DNA of 64,000 nucleotides from Sinorhizobium psoraleae (GTDB lineage Bacteria; Pseudomonadota; Alphaproteobacteria; Rhizobiales; Rhizobiaceae): assembly GCF_013283645.1 (NCBI RefSeq), contig NZ_JABEKV010000002.1:813798-877797 (forward strand). The letters are read 5' to 3'. Below the pieces are notes generated by a model. It was not told the DNA's origin, ran no database searches, and saw nothing but the letters and a program-made list of their open reading frames with translations. This document shows, one piece after another, positions 18,969 to 27,567 of this stretch; position 1 is the stretch's first letter; every line of letters starts with the position of its first letter. Made by a program: the position numbers and the translations under genes.

Positions 18969-20421
18969 TGCCCGCCCACCTTCCTGCTGTCGAAGCCTGC
19001 GCATCGTTCTGTCGCTGGCGCCCCTGCCCGCTCCCCTCGCCGGCGTGTTCGCGCCCCTGCTGACCGGGGGCGGTTTGCGCCTGTTGCTGCTGACTGCCGC
19101 CACCTGAAGCGTCGCCGCCGGCATTGAACACGATATTGACCTGGTCAACAGCGAAGCCTTGTGCGCGCAACGCTTTCACCATCTCGCCCTGGTCGTCGCG
19201 CAACTGCCGGAACGCCTCGCCCGACTCCACCTTCAGATCAACCTGCAACTCGTCGTCCTTCAGCCGCAAGGTGGCGGTCACAGTGCCGAGATCGATCGGA
19301 TGCAGCTGGATCTTGAGCGTGTTGAGCGTTTTGCCGACCTGACCGGAGGCCTCCGGTTGTCCCAAGGTCGCGCCCGACTGGATTAGCTGCGCCCATTCAC
19401 TATCGCCGGCGATCGCGCTGGTCACCGATGCGGCGTTGGCGTTCATGGCCAAACCGAGATAACGGCGCGCTTCCAGAACCGTGACGTTTTCCGCCTTTGA
19501 TGCGGCGGCCGGCTTGCCGGTGTCGACGACGGCCTTCTCCCCATCGGCGGAAATGGTCATCGACATCGCCTGGCCCTTGCCGTCGGCTCGGGCAAAGCGG
19601 AAGAGCTGATCGGAGTCGGATGCGTCTTTCTCGGCATGCAAGCTTTCGTCCGGAACAATGTCGGCCACAGCTTCGCCGCCTTCAATTCCGACCGCATTGC
19701 CCGGGACCGTGCGATCGCCCGACGAGCGGTCTGCCTCGTCTTTCGGCTGCTGCAGCCCGGCGGTTACCGCGGCGGCCGCGCCGAGGAGCGTGAGTAGATC
19801 GTCGACGGTCCCCTTCGCCGGGTCGGCCGGTCCGGAAGGATCTTCTTGCCCGGCGTCTGTGCGCACCGCGTCCGGCACCCCGCCCCCTGCCCTTACCTTC
19901 CCACGCGCGTCGGCGTCAGCCTTTTGCGCTTGCGCATCCGCATGCTGCTCGCTGCCAGCGGCTGGATCACTGCGCGATGGCGCATGTTCCTTGCCTGCAA
20001 GGCCCACGCGGCGGAGCCGCTTCAGCGCGTGCTCGCGGACGGAGAGGCTGTCGGATAACCGGTCTTTGCCCGCCGCGATAGCATCTTCTGCGACACCATT
20101 GCCAAGATCTTGCAACGACGACGCGTCCCACGTGCCTTCCATTCCGTTGCGTCCGATCGAGCTACGTCGGTCACGGCCGCCGGTTGCCGTGTCATCGCCG
20201 AGGCGTCCCTGCAAACCGTTCGCCGATGAATTGTCGATTGGCTGGTTGGCGTCGCTGATTGCAGGACCTTGTCCCTGTGCTTTCTGGCGGCCGGTGTCCG
20301 CAATGACGTCCTGGAAGGCGCGCGGTGCTTCCCCGATCTCTTCCCGTCCACCCTGCCTCGACCCGGCCTTGCCTGTGGCCGCCGGAACCGGGCTGCGCAA
20401 ACTCTCGTCAAGAGGCCTCAT
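18904..20421 (-). CDS. fliK: Hook-length control protein FliK (formerly MotD)
   Basis: Secreted molecular ruler that sets hook length and triggers the export switch; in S. meliloti this gene was first called motD. The 505-residue protein has a long low-complexity Ala/Asp/Gly/Gln-rich N-terminal part and the folded FliK C-terminal domain (KIQLHPIDLGTVTATLRLKD, then VKALRAQGFAVDQVNIVF), followed by a Gly/Gln-rich tail. The start overlaps the motC stop by 4 bp. The low N-terminal conservation is normal for FliK. Confidence 0.92.
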   Translation of the reverse strand: MRPLDESLRSPVPAATGKAGSRQGGREEIGEAPRAFQDVIADTGRQKAQGQGPAISDANQPIDNSSANGLQGRLGDDTATGGRDRRSSIGRNGMEGTWDASSLQDLGNGVAEDAIAAGKDRLSDSLSVREHALKRLRRVGLAGKEHAPSRSDPAAGSEQHADAQAQKADADARGKVRAGGGVPDAVRTDAGQEDPSGPADPAKGTVDDLLTLLGAAAAVTAGLQQPKDEADRSSGDRTVPGNAVGIEGGEAVADIVPDESLHAEKDASDSDQLFRFARADGKGQAMSMTISADGEKAVVDTGKPAAASKAENVTVLEARRYLGLAMNANAASVTSAIAGDSEWAQLIQSGATLGQPEASGQVGKTLNTLKIQLHPIDLGTVTATLRLKDDELQVDLKVESGEAFRQLRDDQGEMVKALRAQGFAVDQVNIVFNAGGDASGGGSQQQQAQTAPGQQGREHAGEGSGQGRQRQNDAQASTAGRWAGNDGLDGAPVDAERPRAGYVYM

Positions 20422-21722
20422 AGTCCTTCCTCCTTCAGGAGAGCATCGATCTCAGCGATCTTCGAGCGCCCGTTGGTGAGAAATCCATCGAGTGCCGGGT
20501 CCATGGGCTGGCCCATTCCTGCACCGGTCTTGCCACCATTGCTCGACGCACCCGACGTCTCAGCCGCCTCGCCGAATGGGCTCATCCCACTTCCCGTCTC
20601 CTCGGACGAAGCCTGACTTTCTTCCAAGGCGATTCTGTCTGGTGTAGGCGCGGACGCTTGCGCGGAGCTTTCATCCTGTGGTAGTCGCACCACCGCGTCC
20701 GCAACCGCCTTGGCCGCGTCGCGGAGTGCCCGATCGCGCGCGGACAGTTTTTCATCAGGAATTGCACTGATGGTTTCGGTGGCTGCAAACACGTCCGCCG
20801 AGGGCACGGCCGCAACCCCCTCGTAAAAGCTTGCGAGTACCTGCGCCTGCGAAGCGCCACTGTCAGCGAGACCTTCAGCCTGTTTCGACGCAAGCCGCGC
20901 GAGCGCCTGGTTGCCGCCGATCGCCGCGCGCCGGGCTACACGAAGATAGACCTCGCGCTGACGCGGTCTATCCATGAAAGCGAGGACTTCGGAGACCTTT
21001 TGCTCAGCGGCTTGGTCGAAATGCGCAACGGCCAGTTCGACGAACACGTCCGCGAACTGGCTTGCATAGGGCGACGTCAGATAACGTCGCGCATAGCTCA
21101 AAGCATAACGAAATCCCTTATCGGGTTCGTTCGCCTTCGCTGCCAGAAAGACGGAGCGGCGCAGCGCCGCCTCCTCGATGATGGTGCCCGGCGCAGTCAG
21201 ACGCGCCCAGTCGTAATACTTCATCGCCGCCAAAGGGTTCTGCTGCGAGGTCGCGTTGCCGAGGATCAGGAAAAGATAAGGGCCGATGCGGGCGTTCTTG
21301 TATTCCGGCGCGGCCTTGGAGAGCGTTTCGACGATCAGCGCACCCTTGCCGCGCAGATACTGCCGCAACGCTTCGGTCACCCTGGTATCGAAATTGCCCT
21401 CGACGTCGCGGTCGGCGAGATAGTCGAGCGTATCGGGGTTGCCGCCGCTCATGACGTAGACAAGCGCCGCATCGACGTTGCGCGGATCGCGGAAGGCCGA
21501 CTGCTCGACGGCTCTTAGCCGCTTGTCGATCGCCCCCAGCATGAAGCGCTGCATCTCGATTGCGGAATGATCCCCGAGGACGACCGAATCCTGAACATAT
21601 TGCAGCGATCTTACCATCTTGAAAGGCGCGAGCTCTTCCGTCCCGCCCGCGCGCGCAAGCCCGGCCGCAAGCGGGATGGCCAGAACCGACGTCAGGAGGA
21701 TGGCGTGCAACCGCTTCAGCAT
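20418..21722 (-). CDS. motC: Periplasmic motility protein MotC
   Basis: Rhizobial periplasmic motor protein thought to bind the periplasmic part of MotB and modulate the proton channel. The 434-residue product starts with a signal peptide (MLKRLHAILLTSVLAIPLAA, cleavage near ARAGG) and continues as a helical repeat-like domain, ending in a Ser/Gly-rich, probably disordered tail. I chose ATG 21722, which puts the signal peptide at the N-terminus 5 bp after motB. Its own chaperone is MotE (32105-32644). Confidence 0.93.
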   Translation of the reverse strand: MLKRLHAILLTSVLAIPLAAGLARAGGTEELAPFKMVRSLQYVQDSVVLGDHSAIEMQRFMLGAIDKRLRAVEQSAFRDPRNVDAALVYVMSGGNPDTLDYLADRDVEGNFDTRVTEALRQYLRGKGALIVETLSKAAPEYKNARIGPYLFLILGNATSQQNPLAAMKYYDWARLTAPGTIIEEAALRRSVFLAAKANEPDKGFRYALSYARRYLTSPYASQFADVFVELAVAHFDQAAEQKVSEVLAFMDRPRQREVYLRVARRAAIGGNQALARLASKQAEGLADSGASQAQVLASFYEGVAAVPSADVFAATETISAIPDEKLSARDRALRDAAKAVADAVVRLPQDESSAQASAPTPDRIALEESQASSEETGSGMSPFGEAAETSGASSNGGKTGAGMGQPMDPALDGFLTNGRSKIAEIDALLKEEGL

Positions 21723-21726
21723 CCGA

Positions 21727-22935
21727 TCAACCCTGTCCCGACTGCAACAGGATCTCGATGCGCCGGTTGCCGGGCGCGTAGGGATCACCAGGCACCTGCA
21801 GGCGGCGATCCGCGAAGCCGCTGATCTGGCTGACACGGTCTTCCTTCAGGCCGCCGCGGACGAGCATGTAATAGGCACTCTGCGCGCGCGCCGCCGAGAG
21901 GCGCCAGTTGTCGTAGGTTCCATCTTTGAACGGCCGCCCGTCTGTGTGGCCGCGGATCGCTACGGCACCCTTGCGCGCAGCGAGCAGCCGCCCGATCTTT
22001 TCCATTGCGAGCACGAGTTCCTTCTGCGGCACGGCGGAGCCGACCGCAAACATCGGCGCGTCCGTCTGCTCGCTGATGGTGACCAGGAGGCCGCCCTCTG
22101 CAGGGGTCACCATCAGCCCCTCGATGAGCCGCCCGGCATTTCCGCCGAGCTCCTTTTCGATTTCAGCCTTGAGCGCATCTGCCTCGTGCTGCCGGTCCCT
22201 TCCGTCGGTTTCGGCCTTGAGCGCCTTTTCTACGCTCTTCACCGTCCGGTCTTCGACGTTGGCCGGCGCCTTGCCATCGGCCGGCTTCAACTCGGCGGTT
22301 CCCTGCGGCGCAGGGGTCGTCGCGGCCGCCACGTCGTTTGCTGCGGTATTGCCGGCCTCCTTGATCTCGACCTGCTTGGTCCAGAAGTCCGGGTCAAAGG
22401 GATCCCGGTAGGCTTCGCCACCTTCGGCACCGGTCGCCGGCCCCGACTGCGCCGCGCCGCCATCGCCCCTGACGCTGATATTGGCCTGCTGGCCGACTTC
22501 CTTGGCGATTTCGGAAAGGACCGAATAGGGGTTCTCGAAGAAATCGGCGTCGGAATATTTGGTTTCCTCGCCCGAGGTCGCGGTCAACTGGTCGCCCTTC
22601 TTGGCGGTACCACCGGATTTCGACTGTTCGCCGTCGGTCTTCGACCGCTGCTGCGTCTGCTCGCCCTGGGCGTCCTTGGCGGGATCCTTCAGTCCCTTCT
22701 CGGAGGGCTTCTGGTCGGTGAGTTGCACCGGATTGAAATAGGAAGCGATGGCCGCCTTCGTCTCTTCGTTCGCGGCATTGATCAGCCACATCACTAGAAA
22801 GAAGGCCATCATTGCTGTCATGAAGTCGGCATAGGCGATCTTCCACGAGCCGCCGTGATGCTCGCCATGGCCATCCGAGGAACGCTTGACGATGATGATT
22901 TCGTTTTTGCCGTTATGATGGCTTTCGTCACTCAT
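21727..22935 (-). CDS. motB: Motor stator protein MotB
   Basis: Peptidoglycan-anchored stator subunit, 402 residues. Residues 31-55 hold the single transmembrane helix with the proton-accepting Asp37 in YADFMTAMMAFFLVMWLI. A long charged linker follows (about 200 residues, longer than in enterics), then an OmpA-type peptidoglycan-binding domain (AVAIRGHTDGRPF, NWRLSAARAQ, GNRRIEILL). It overlaps the FliH-like gene by 4 bp. Unlike the usual motA-motB pair, motA is about 17 kb away. Confidence 0.97.
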   Translation of the reverse strand: MSDESHHNGKNEIIIVKRSSDGHGEHHGGSWKIAYADFMTAMMAFFLVMWLINAANEETKAAIASYFNPVQLTDQKPSEKGLKDPAKDAQGEQTQQRSKTDGEQSKSGGTAKKGDQLTATSGEETKYSDADFFENPYSVLSEIAKEVGQQANISVRGDGGAAQSGPATGAEGGEAYRDPFDPDFWTKQVEIKEAGNTAANDVAAATTPAPQGTAELKPADGKAPANVEDRTVKSVEKALKAETDGRDRQHEADALKAEIEKELGGNAGRLIEGLMVTPAEGGLLVTISEQTDAPMFAVGSAVPQKELVLAMEKIGRLLAARKGAVAIRGHTDGRPFKDGTYDNWRLSAARAQSAYYMLVRGGLKEDRVSQISGFADRRLQVPGDPYAPGNRRIEILLQSGQG

Positions 22936-23585
22936 GCCAGAACTTTCCGGACGGTATCGGACCAGGCGGCCATTCTGGTCACCAGTACGGCGTCACCCAT
23001 TTCGACCGCGAGATCGATGTCGTTGGTTTCGATATGGCGGAACAGCGTCGCGTCATCCGGCAAATGCCGCTTCAGCGCCTCGAAAAGAGACAGCGGCCCC
23101 CTGACCGTGATCACGCAGCCCTCTCCGGCTGCGACACCCTCCCGGACCATCCGCGCCAGATCCTCGATGGCGCGCTTGAGCAGCGCCTCTTCCATGACCG
23201 GCGCAAGCACGCGCGCCGTCTGATCGCCGAGGGCGAGGGCAAGCCGGTCAGTCATTTCCGCGATCTTGGCTGCCAATCCGGCTGCGACTTCCTCTTCGAG
23301 GCGTAGCGTCAACGCTTCCATTTGCTCCGCGTGGCTCGCCTTGAGTTCGGCGATCTCTTTTTCATGCTCGAACACGAGTTCGGCGCTGGCTTCGGCGCGG
23401 CCTTGGGCAAAGGCATCGCGACGCTCGGCATCGATGTCTATCTCCGGCATGGCGCGCCTCGCACCCGGACGATCCGTGTTTGGAAGCTCGGCGTCGATGT
23501 CCGGGAAATATTTCGGCGGCATCCTCGACAACTCGATCTTCGGCGCGCTGAAATCCTTTAGGTATCGGGAAAGCGACGCCGTCAT
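22932..23585 (-). CDS. FliH-like protein upstream of motB
   Basis: Cytosolic protein of 217 residues. The middle is a Glu/Ala-rich coiled-coil (ELVFEHEKEIAELKASHAEQ), followed by a globular C-terminal domain (EEALLKRAIEDLARMVREGV, then AVEMGDAVLVTRM). This architecture is that of FliH, the stator-like regulator of the FliI ATPase, and no other fliH is visible in the cluster. I chose ATG 23585 (MTASLSRYLKD), with GGAGGGG seven bases before it. It heads the unit with motB, motC, fliK and the transglycosylase. The FliH identity is inference. Confidence 0.7.
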   Translation of the reverse strand: MTASLSRYLKDFSAPKIELSRMPPKYFPDIDAELPNTDRPGARRAMPEIDIDAERRDAFAQGRAEASAELVFEHEKEIAELKASHAEQMEALTLRLEEEVAAGLAAKIAEMTDRLALALGDQTARVLAPVMEEALLKRAIEDLARMVREGVAAGEGCVITVRGPLSLFEALKRHLPDDATLFRHIETNDIDLAVEMGDAVLVTRMAAWSDTVRKVLA

Positions 23586-23834
23586 CGACGCCCCTCCGAC
23601 AGTCGCACGGATGGCGTCGGCATGCTTTGCCTGTCGCTCGCACGCTGCCGCACGGCCCGGAAATCCAAAGAGCCTGACACGTTTGCAATGTCTCCCTCGG
23701 TCCCGACCGCCCGAGACAGCGGCAGGACCCAACATTCTCGATGCGCAACGGCTGTTCGCGGATTTGGTAGAGCCGATGCAAGCGGCGGCACAAAACTCAT
23801 CTTGGCCGACAGTCCGACAAGACTGCGATGGGAG

Positions 23835-23863
23835 GTTATTCGGTCAAACTTGCGCGAAAATGG
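23835..23863 (-). promoter_or_regulatory. Candidate flagellar (Rem-type) promoter box for the motB unit
   Basis: Minus-strand CCATTTTCGCGCAAG, eight bases, then AATAAC. The TTCGCGCAAG part equals the fliF and DUF1217 copies; the downstream half is poor. Confidence 0.45.
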
Positions 23864-23896
23864 TTGGACCGCGCCAGGGCAAGAAGCGCGGTCCAA
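23864..23896 (-). terminator. Candidate terminator downstream of flaC
   Basis: TTGGACCGCG (23864-23873) pairs perfectly with CGCGGTCCAA (23887-23896) over a 13-nt loop. On the minus strand it is followed by CCATTTTCG, a short T-run. It lies 115 bp after the flaC stop and abuts the box at 23835-23863. Confidence 0.5.
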
Positions 23897-24010
23897 CGGT
23901 TTCCGCCAGATGCCGATGACCGGCGGCACAGCGGAAGGCGACGCCGCTTGCTTTCCATGCAAACGGACGGGAGCGACGGAATTGCACGGTCGCCCGGGTG
24001 GATCAGCGCG

Positions 24011-24982
24011 TTACTGCTGGAAGAGGCGCAGGATGTTCTCGGAGTTGGTGTTGGCGATCGACAACGCCTGGATGCCGAGCTGCTGCTGCGTCTGCAGAGC
24101 CTTGAGCCGCGTCGATTCCTCGTTCATGTCCGCATCGACCAGGCGTCCGACACCTTTGTCGATCACGTCCATCAGGTTCGCGACAAAGCTTTCCTGCATG
24201 TCGATGCGAGTGGTGATCGCCCCGAGCGTGGAGGCGGAATCGGTGAGCTTGCTCAACATCTTGTCGACAACGCGGATCATGTCGTCCAGTTGCGCACTGG
24301 TCGTCGCAGTCGTCAGCTTGATCTCCGTGCTGCCGGCGACTGGCGTGGCCGGGGGCGCGACGATGAGGTGATAGAGCCGCGCCGTGCCCGACGGCGTCGC
24401 CTGCAATTGATCGGCGTCATAGCTGTTGGTCAGCAGGCCCCGCGTGGCATCAGCCGTGTCGATCAGCATCGACTGCGCGGTGTCGAAGTCGAGCGTCGTC
24501 ACGGAAACATTGCCGTTGCCGCTGCGGTTGAAGGACGCGACAATCGACTTGGTTCCGACCGCCGCGGCGTTGGAATTGTAGAGCCAGTTCTCGCCGGAGA
24601 ACGATGCGGACTGCGCTGCGGACACGAGCTGGTTCTTGAGCTCGTTGATTTCCTTGTCGATCTTCAGCTTGTCCACACCAGGCTCGCGCGCCGCAACGAG
24701 CTTCGCCTTGATCTCACTGATCACCTCGATCGACGTGTCCATAGCGGCGTATGCCGTATCGACCTTGGCGGCGCCCAGACCGAGTGCGTCCTGAACCGTC
24801 GAAAGGGCCGCATTGTCGGACCGCATGGTCGTCGCGATCGACCAGTAGGCCGCGTTGTCGCCGGCCGTCTGGACGCGATAGCCGGACGAAATCCGGTTCT
24901 GCACCTCGGCCATGTTGCTATTAATCGAGCGCAATGTCTGGAGCGCCGCCATCGCGGCGGCATTGGTCATGATACTGGTCAT
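24011..24982 (-). CDS. flaC: Flagellin (FlaC-like)
   Basis: Filament subunit of 323 residues, the most divergent of the three flagellins. It keeps the N-terminal D0/D1 helices (MTSIMTNAAAMAALQTLRSI; NRISSGYRVQ; NAAYWSIATTMRSDNAALST) and the C-terminal D0 helix (ESTRLKALQTQQQLGIQALS, ending RLFQQ). The central variable region differs from the other two and includes a VAPPATPVAGST insert. Position at the distal end of the array matches flaC of S. meliloti. It is preceded by its own conserved leader element, so it is probably transcribed separately. Confidence 0.95.
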   Translation of the reverse strand: MTSIMTNAAAMAALQTLRSINSNMAEVQNRISSGYRVQTAGDNAAYWSIATTMRSDNAALSTVQDALGLGAAKVDTAYAAMDTSIEVISEIKAKLVAAREPGVDKLKIDKEINELKNQLVSAAQSASFSGENWLYNSNAAAVGTKSIVASFNRSGNGNVSVTTLDFDTAQSMLIDTADATRGLLTNSYDADQLQATPSGTARLYHLIVAPPATPVAGSTEIKLTTATTSAQLDDMIRVVDKMLSKLTDSASTLGAITTRIDMQESFVANLMDVIDKGVGRLVDADMNEESTRLKALQTQQQLGIQALSIANTNSENILRLFQQ

Positions 24983-25011
24983 GGATCGTTTGCCCTGAAT
25001 GATTTTTCAAA

Positions 25012-25056
25012 AACATTCCGGAGTGCACCGGCAGCGACGGGACCAGCGTCATGCGA
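25012..25056 (-). promoter_or_regulatory. Conserved flagellin upstream element, flaC copy
   Basis: Shares with the flaB (26261) and flaA (27601) copies an ACATTCCGG block 30 to 37 bp before the ATG and a GCATGAmGC-type block 65 to 75 bp before it. The upstream half reads GCGGTTCGCATGACG on the minus strand and resembles the flagellar promoter box. Confidence 0.55.
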
Positions 25057-25107
25057 ACCGCCTCGAATTTGCCCTGCGAGGCGACCCTTCGCTCTTAACG
25101 AAGGTGT

Positions 25108-25133
25108 AACGATTTGATGGTTAACAAATCGTT
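25108..25133. promoter_or_regulatory. Inverted repeat upstream of flaC
   Basis: AACGATTTG (25108-25116) and CAAATCGTT (25125-25133) are perfect arms around ATGGTTAA, in an AT-rich stretch full of TTAAC motifs about 130 bp before flaC. It is a candidate regulator site. Confidence 0.45.
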
Positions 25134-25213
25134 AATGGGCTTAACGAGCGAGTAATAAAAGTGAACGAAAATAAACAAAGATGGATAAAATCCTAACCGC
25201 ACGCTCGGCTTGC

Positions 25214-25257
25214 AAAAAAGCCGAAAGCCGCGCTGCTCGTCGAGCAGCGCGGCTTTC
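25214..25257 (-). terminator. Rho-independent terminator after the second flagellin
   Basis: GAAAGCCGCGCTGCTCG (25223-25239) and its exact complement (25241-25257) form a 15-17-bp GC-rich stem. On the minus strand a T6 run (25214-25219) follows. It begins 23 bp past the stop of the gene at 25280. Confidence 0.9.
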
Positions 25258-25279
25258 TTGTCGGATTAGCCGGTTCCGA

Positions 25280-26224
25280 TTAACGGAAGAGCGACAGGAT
25301 GTTCTGCGAGTTGGTGTTGGCGATCGACAGCGACTGGATGCCGAGCTGCTGCTGTGTCTGCAGGGCTTTCAGGCGCGTCGATTCCTCGTTCATGTCGGCA
25401 TCGACAAGGCGCCCGACACCCTTCTCGATCGAGTCCATGAGATCGGCGACGAAGTCGTTCTGCATAGTGACGCGACTGTTAAGCGCACCGAGATCGGAAG
25501 CAGCATCGGTCATCGTCAGCAGGGCTGCGTCGACGCCGGAGATGGCCTGGGCCAGATCGCCAACAGTCATGCTGGTGATGTCCATTTCGAGCAGGTTGTA
25601 GCTCAGCGTAACCGTCGTCGTGCCGTCCGTGTCGGTGTACTCGAGATCGCTCGAGAGCAGGCCCGAACCGTTGGTGACATAAGCGCCAGCCGAATCGACT
25701 TCGATAAGCGAGCTTTTGTTCGTGTCGAACTGAAGCGTCGTCAGGCTGACATTGCCGTTGGCGTCGCGGTTGAACGAGCCGACGATCGACTTGGTACCGG
25801 CAGCGTTGTTGTTGTCGTTGTAGACCCAGTTTTCGCCGGAGAACGAAGCGGACTTCGCGATGCTGATCAGCTGGTTCTGAAGTTCGGTGATTTCCTTCTG
25901 GATCTTGCTCTTGTCGACGCCCGGCTCGCTGGCGGCTACGAGCTTCGCCTTGATTTCGTCAACGACGTCGATCGAGGATTCCATCGCGGTGTAGGCGACA
26001 TCCGTCTTGGCGGCGCCGAGGCCGAGAGCGTCCTGAACCGTCGAGAGCGCCTTGTTGTCGGAACGCATGGTGGTCGCGATCGACCAGTAGGCGGCGTTGT
26101 CCTGAGCGGCGCCCACGCGATAACCAGAGGAAACCCGGTCCTGCGTCGTTTCCATGGAAGAGTTGATCGAGCGCAGCGTTGCGAGCGCCGTCATTGCGGC
26201 GGTGTTCGTCATGATGCTTGTCAT
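25280..26224 (-). CDS. flaB: Flagellin (FlaB/FlaD-like)
   Basis: Filament subunit of 314 residues, nearly identical in sequence and equal in length to the flagellin at 26623-27567. D0/D1 N-terminus: MTSIMTNTAAMTALATLRSI, then SMETTQDRVSSGYRVGAAQD; C-terminus: LQTQQQLGIQSLSIANTNSQ, ending SLFR. The near identity suggests recent duplication or gene conversion. It has its own leader element and a strong terminator, so it is a single-gene unit. Whether it corresponds to flaB or flaD of S. meliloti cannot be decided here. Confidence 0.95.
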   Translation of the reverse strand: MTSIMTNTAAMTALATLRSINSSMETTQDRVSSGYRVGAAQDNAAYWSIATTMRSDNKALSTVQDALGLGAAKTDVAYTAMESSIDVVDEIKAKLVAASEPGVDKSKIQKEITELQNQLISIAKSASFSGENWVYNDNNNAAGTKSIVGSFNRDANGNVSLTTLQFDTNKSSLIEVDSAGAYVTNGSGLLSSDLEYTDTDGTTTVTLSYNLLEMDITSMTVGDLAQAISGVDAALLTMTDAASDLGALNSRVTMQNDFVADLMDSIEKGVGRLVDADMNEESTRLKALQTQQQLGIQSLSIANTNSQNILSLFR

Positions 26225-26260
26225 TGGCTGAGTGCCCCTTGTGACAGTTGAGATGGAAGG

Positions 26261-26302
26261 GACATTCCGGGATTACCGGGAAACGGCGGTCAGCTTCATG
26301 CC
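26261..26302 (-). promoter_or_regulatory. Conserved flagellin upstream element, flaB copy
   Basis: Plus-strand GACATTCCGG at 26261 and GCTTCATGCC at 26293 match the flaA copy at similar distances from the ATG. Confidence 0.6.
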
Positions 26303-26415
26303 TGCTAACGCGTTAAATTTGTTGGTTAACCCGCCGTTTCGATGGCCACAGCAAACACCAACATAGTTAACGAAGGCTAAAGCCGGCGCACGACTCGCGC
26401 AGATTTTTCTTCGAT

Positions 26416-26522
26416 TGCAGCGCCGCGCGTCTGCACAGACGCGCAAAGGCCGCCGCAGCGCTTTGAATCGCTGCATGATTTTGTGCTCAAAATCGATTCC
26501 GATTTGAGGAATCATGCAGTAG
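26416..26522 (-). repeat. RIME-like repeat, copy 3, inverted
   Basis: Full-length copy in reverse orientation. It contains GCGCGTCTGCACAGACGCGC and the palindrome bounded by CTGCATGATT and AATCATGCAG, and ends CAGTAG, the complement of the CTACTG start of other copies. Confidence 0.8.
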
Positions 26523-26533
26523 GACGTCGAACC

Positions 26534-26569
26534 AAAAACGAAAGCCGCGTCCCTTGCGAAACGCGGCTT
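26534..26569 (-). terminator. Rho-independent terminator after flaA
   Basis: AAGCCGCGT (26542-26550) pairs with ACGCGGCTT (26561-26569). On the minus strand a T5 run (26534-26538) follows. It begins about 55 bp past the flaA stop. Confidence 0.85.
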
Positions 26570-26622
26570 GGATCCACTTGCGACCAGGCGCGGGAAGTCT
26601 CCCGCGCTTGGAAGAATTTCGC

Positions 26623-27567
26623 TTAGCGGAACAGCGACAGGATGTTCTGCGAGTTGCTGTTGGCGATCGACAGCGACTGGATGCCGAGCTGCTGCTGAGT
26701 CTGCAGGGCTTTCAGGCGCGTCGATTCCTCGTTCATGTCGGCATCGACAAGCTTGCCGACACCCTTCTCGATCGAGTCCATCAGGTCGGCGACGAAGTCC
26801 TTCTGCATGTCGACACGGCTGTTGAGCGCGCCGAGATCGGAGGCTGCATCGGTCATGGTCTGCAGGGCTGCATCGACGCCGGAGATGGCTTCGGCCAGAT
26901 CGCCGGTCGTCATGCTGCTGATGTCCATCTCGAGCAGGTTGTAGCTCAGCGTAACCGTCGTCGTGCCATCCGTATCGGTGTATTCGAGATCGCTCGAAAG
27001 CAGGCCCGAACCGTTGGTGACATAAGCGCCAGCCGAGTCGACTTCGATGAGCGAGCTCTTCGTCGTATCGAACTGAAGCGTGGTGAGGCTGACATTGCCG
27101 CTCGCGTCGCGGTTGAACGAACCGACGATCGACTTGGTGCCGGCAGCGTTGTTGTTGTCGTTGTAGACCCAGTTTTCGCCCGAGAACGAAGCGGACTTCG
27201 CGATGCTGACGAGCTGATTCTGGAGTTCCTTGATTTCCTTCTGGATCTTGCCCTTGTCGACGCCCGGCTCGCTGGCGGCAACGAGCTTCGCCTTGATTTC
27301 GTCGACGACGTCGATCGAGGACTTCATCGCCGTGTAGGCGACGTCGGTCTTGGCGGCGCCGAGGCCGAGGGCATCCTGAACCGTCGAAAGCGCCTTGTTG
27401 TCTGAACGCATCGTGGTCGCGATCGACCAGTAAGCGGCGTTGTCAGAGGCCGAACCAACGCGATAGCCGGAGGAAATCCGGTCCTGGGTCGTTTCCATAG
27501 AGGAATTGATCGAACGCAGGGTCGCGATTGCGGCCATTGCCGAAGAGTTCGTCATGATGCTGGTCAT
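26623..27567 (-). CDS. flaA: Principal flagellin FlaA
   Basis: Filament subunit of 314 residues. N-terminus MTSIMTNSSAMAAIATLRSI, then QDRISSGYRVGSASDNAAYW; C-terminus ESTRLKALQTQQQLGIQSLS, ending SLFR. FlaA is the essential major flagellin in S. meliloti, and this gene holds the same first position in the array. I chose ATG 27567 because MTSIMTN is the shared start of all three flagellins; the longer frame runs into the leader. It is preceded by the conserved upstream element at 27601-27650. Confidence 0.96.
   Translation of the reverse strand: MTSIMTNSSAMAAIATLRSINSSMETTQDRISSGYRVGSASDNAAYWSIATTMRSDNKALSTVQDALGLGAAKTDVAYTAMKSSIDVVDEIKAKLVAASEPGVDKGKIQKEIKELQNQLVSIAKSASFSGENWVYNDNNNAAGTKSIVGSFNRDASGNVSLTTLQFDTTKSSLIEVDSAGAYVTNGSGLLSSDLEYTDTDGTTTVTLSYNLLEMDISSMTTGDLAEAISGVDAALQTMTDAASDLGALNSRVDMQKDFVADLMDSIEKGVGKLVDADMNEESTRLKALQTQQQLGIQSLSIANSNSQNILSLFR

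Larger units (their letters stand above)
23586..24010. other. 425-bp intergenic region between flaC and the FliH-like gene
   Basis: No gene is visible. It holds a candidate terminator for flaC (23864-23896) and a candidate flagellar promoter box (23835-23863) about 250 bp before the FliH-like start. Confidence 0.6.
26225..26622. other. 398-bp intergenic region between the two near-identical flagellins
   Basis: No gene. From right to left in transcription order it holds the flaA terminator (26534-26569), an inverted RIME-like repeat (26416-26522), an AT-rich stretch with TTAAC motifs, and the conserved leader element of the next flagellin (26261-26302). Confidence 0.7.
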
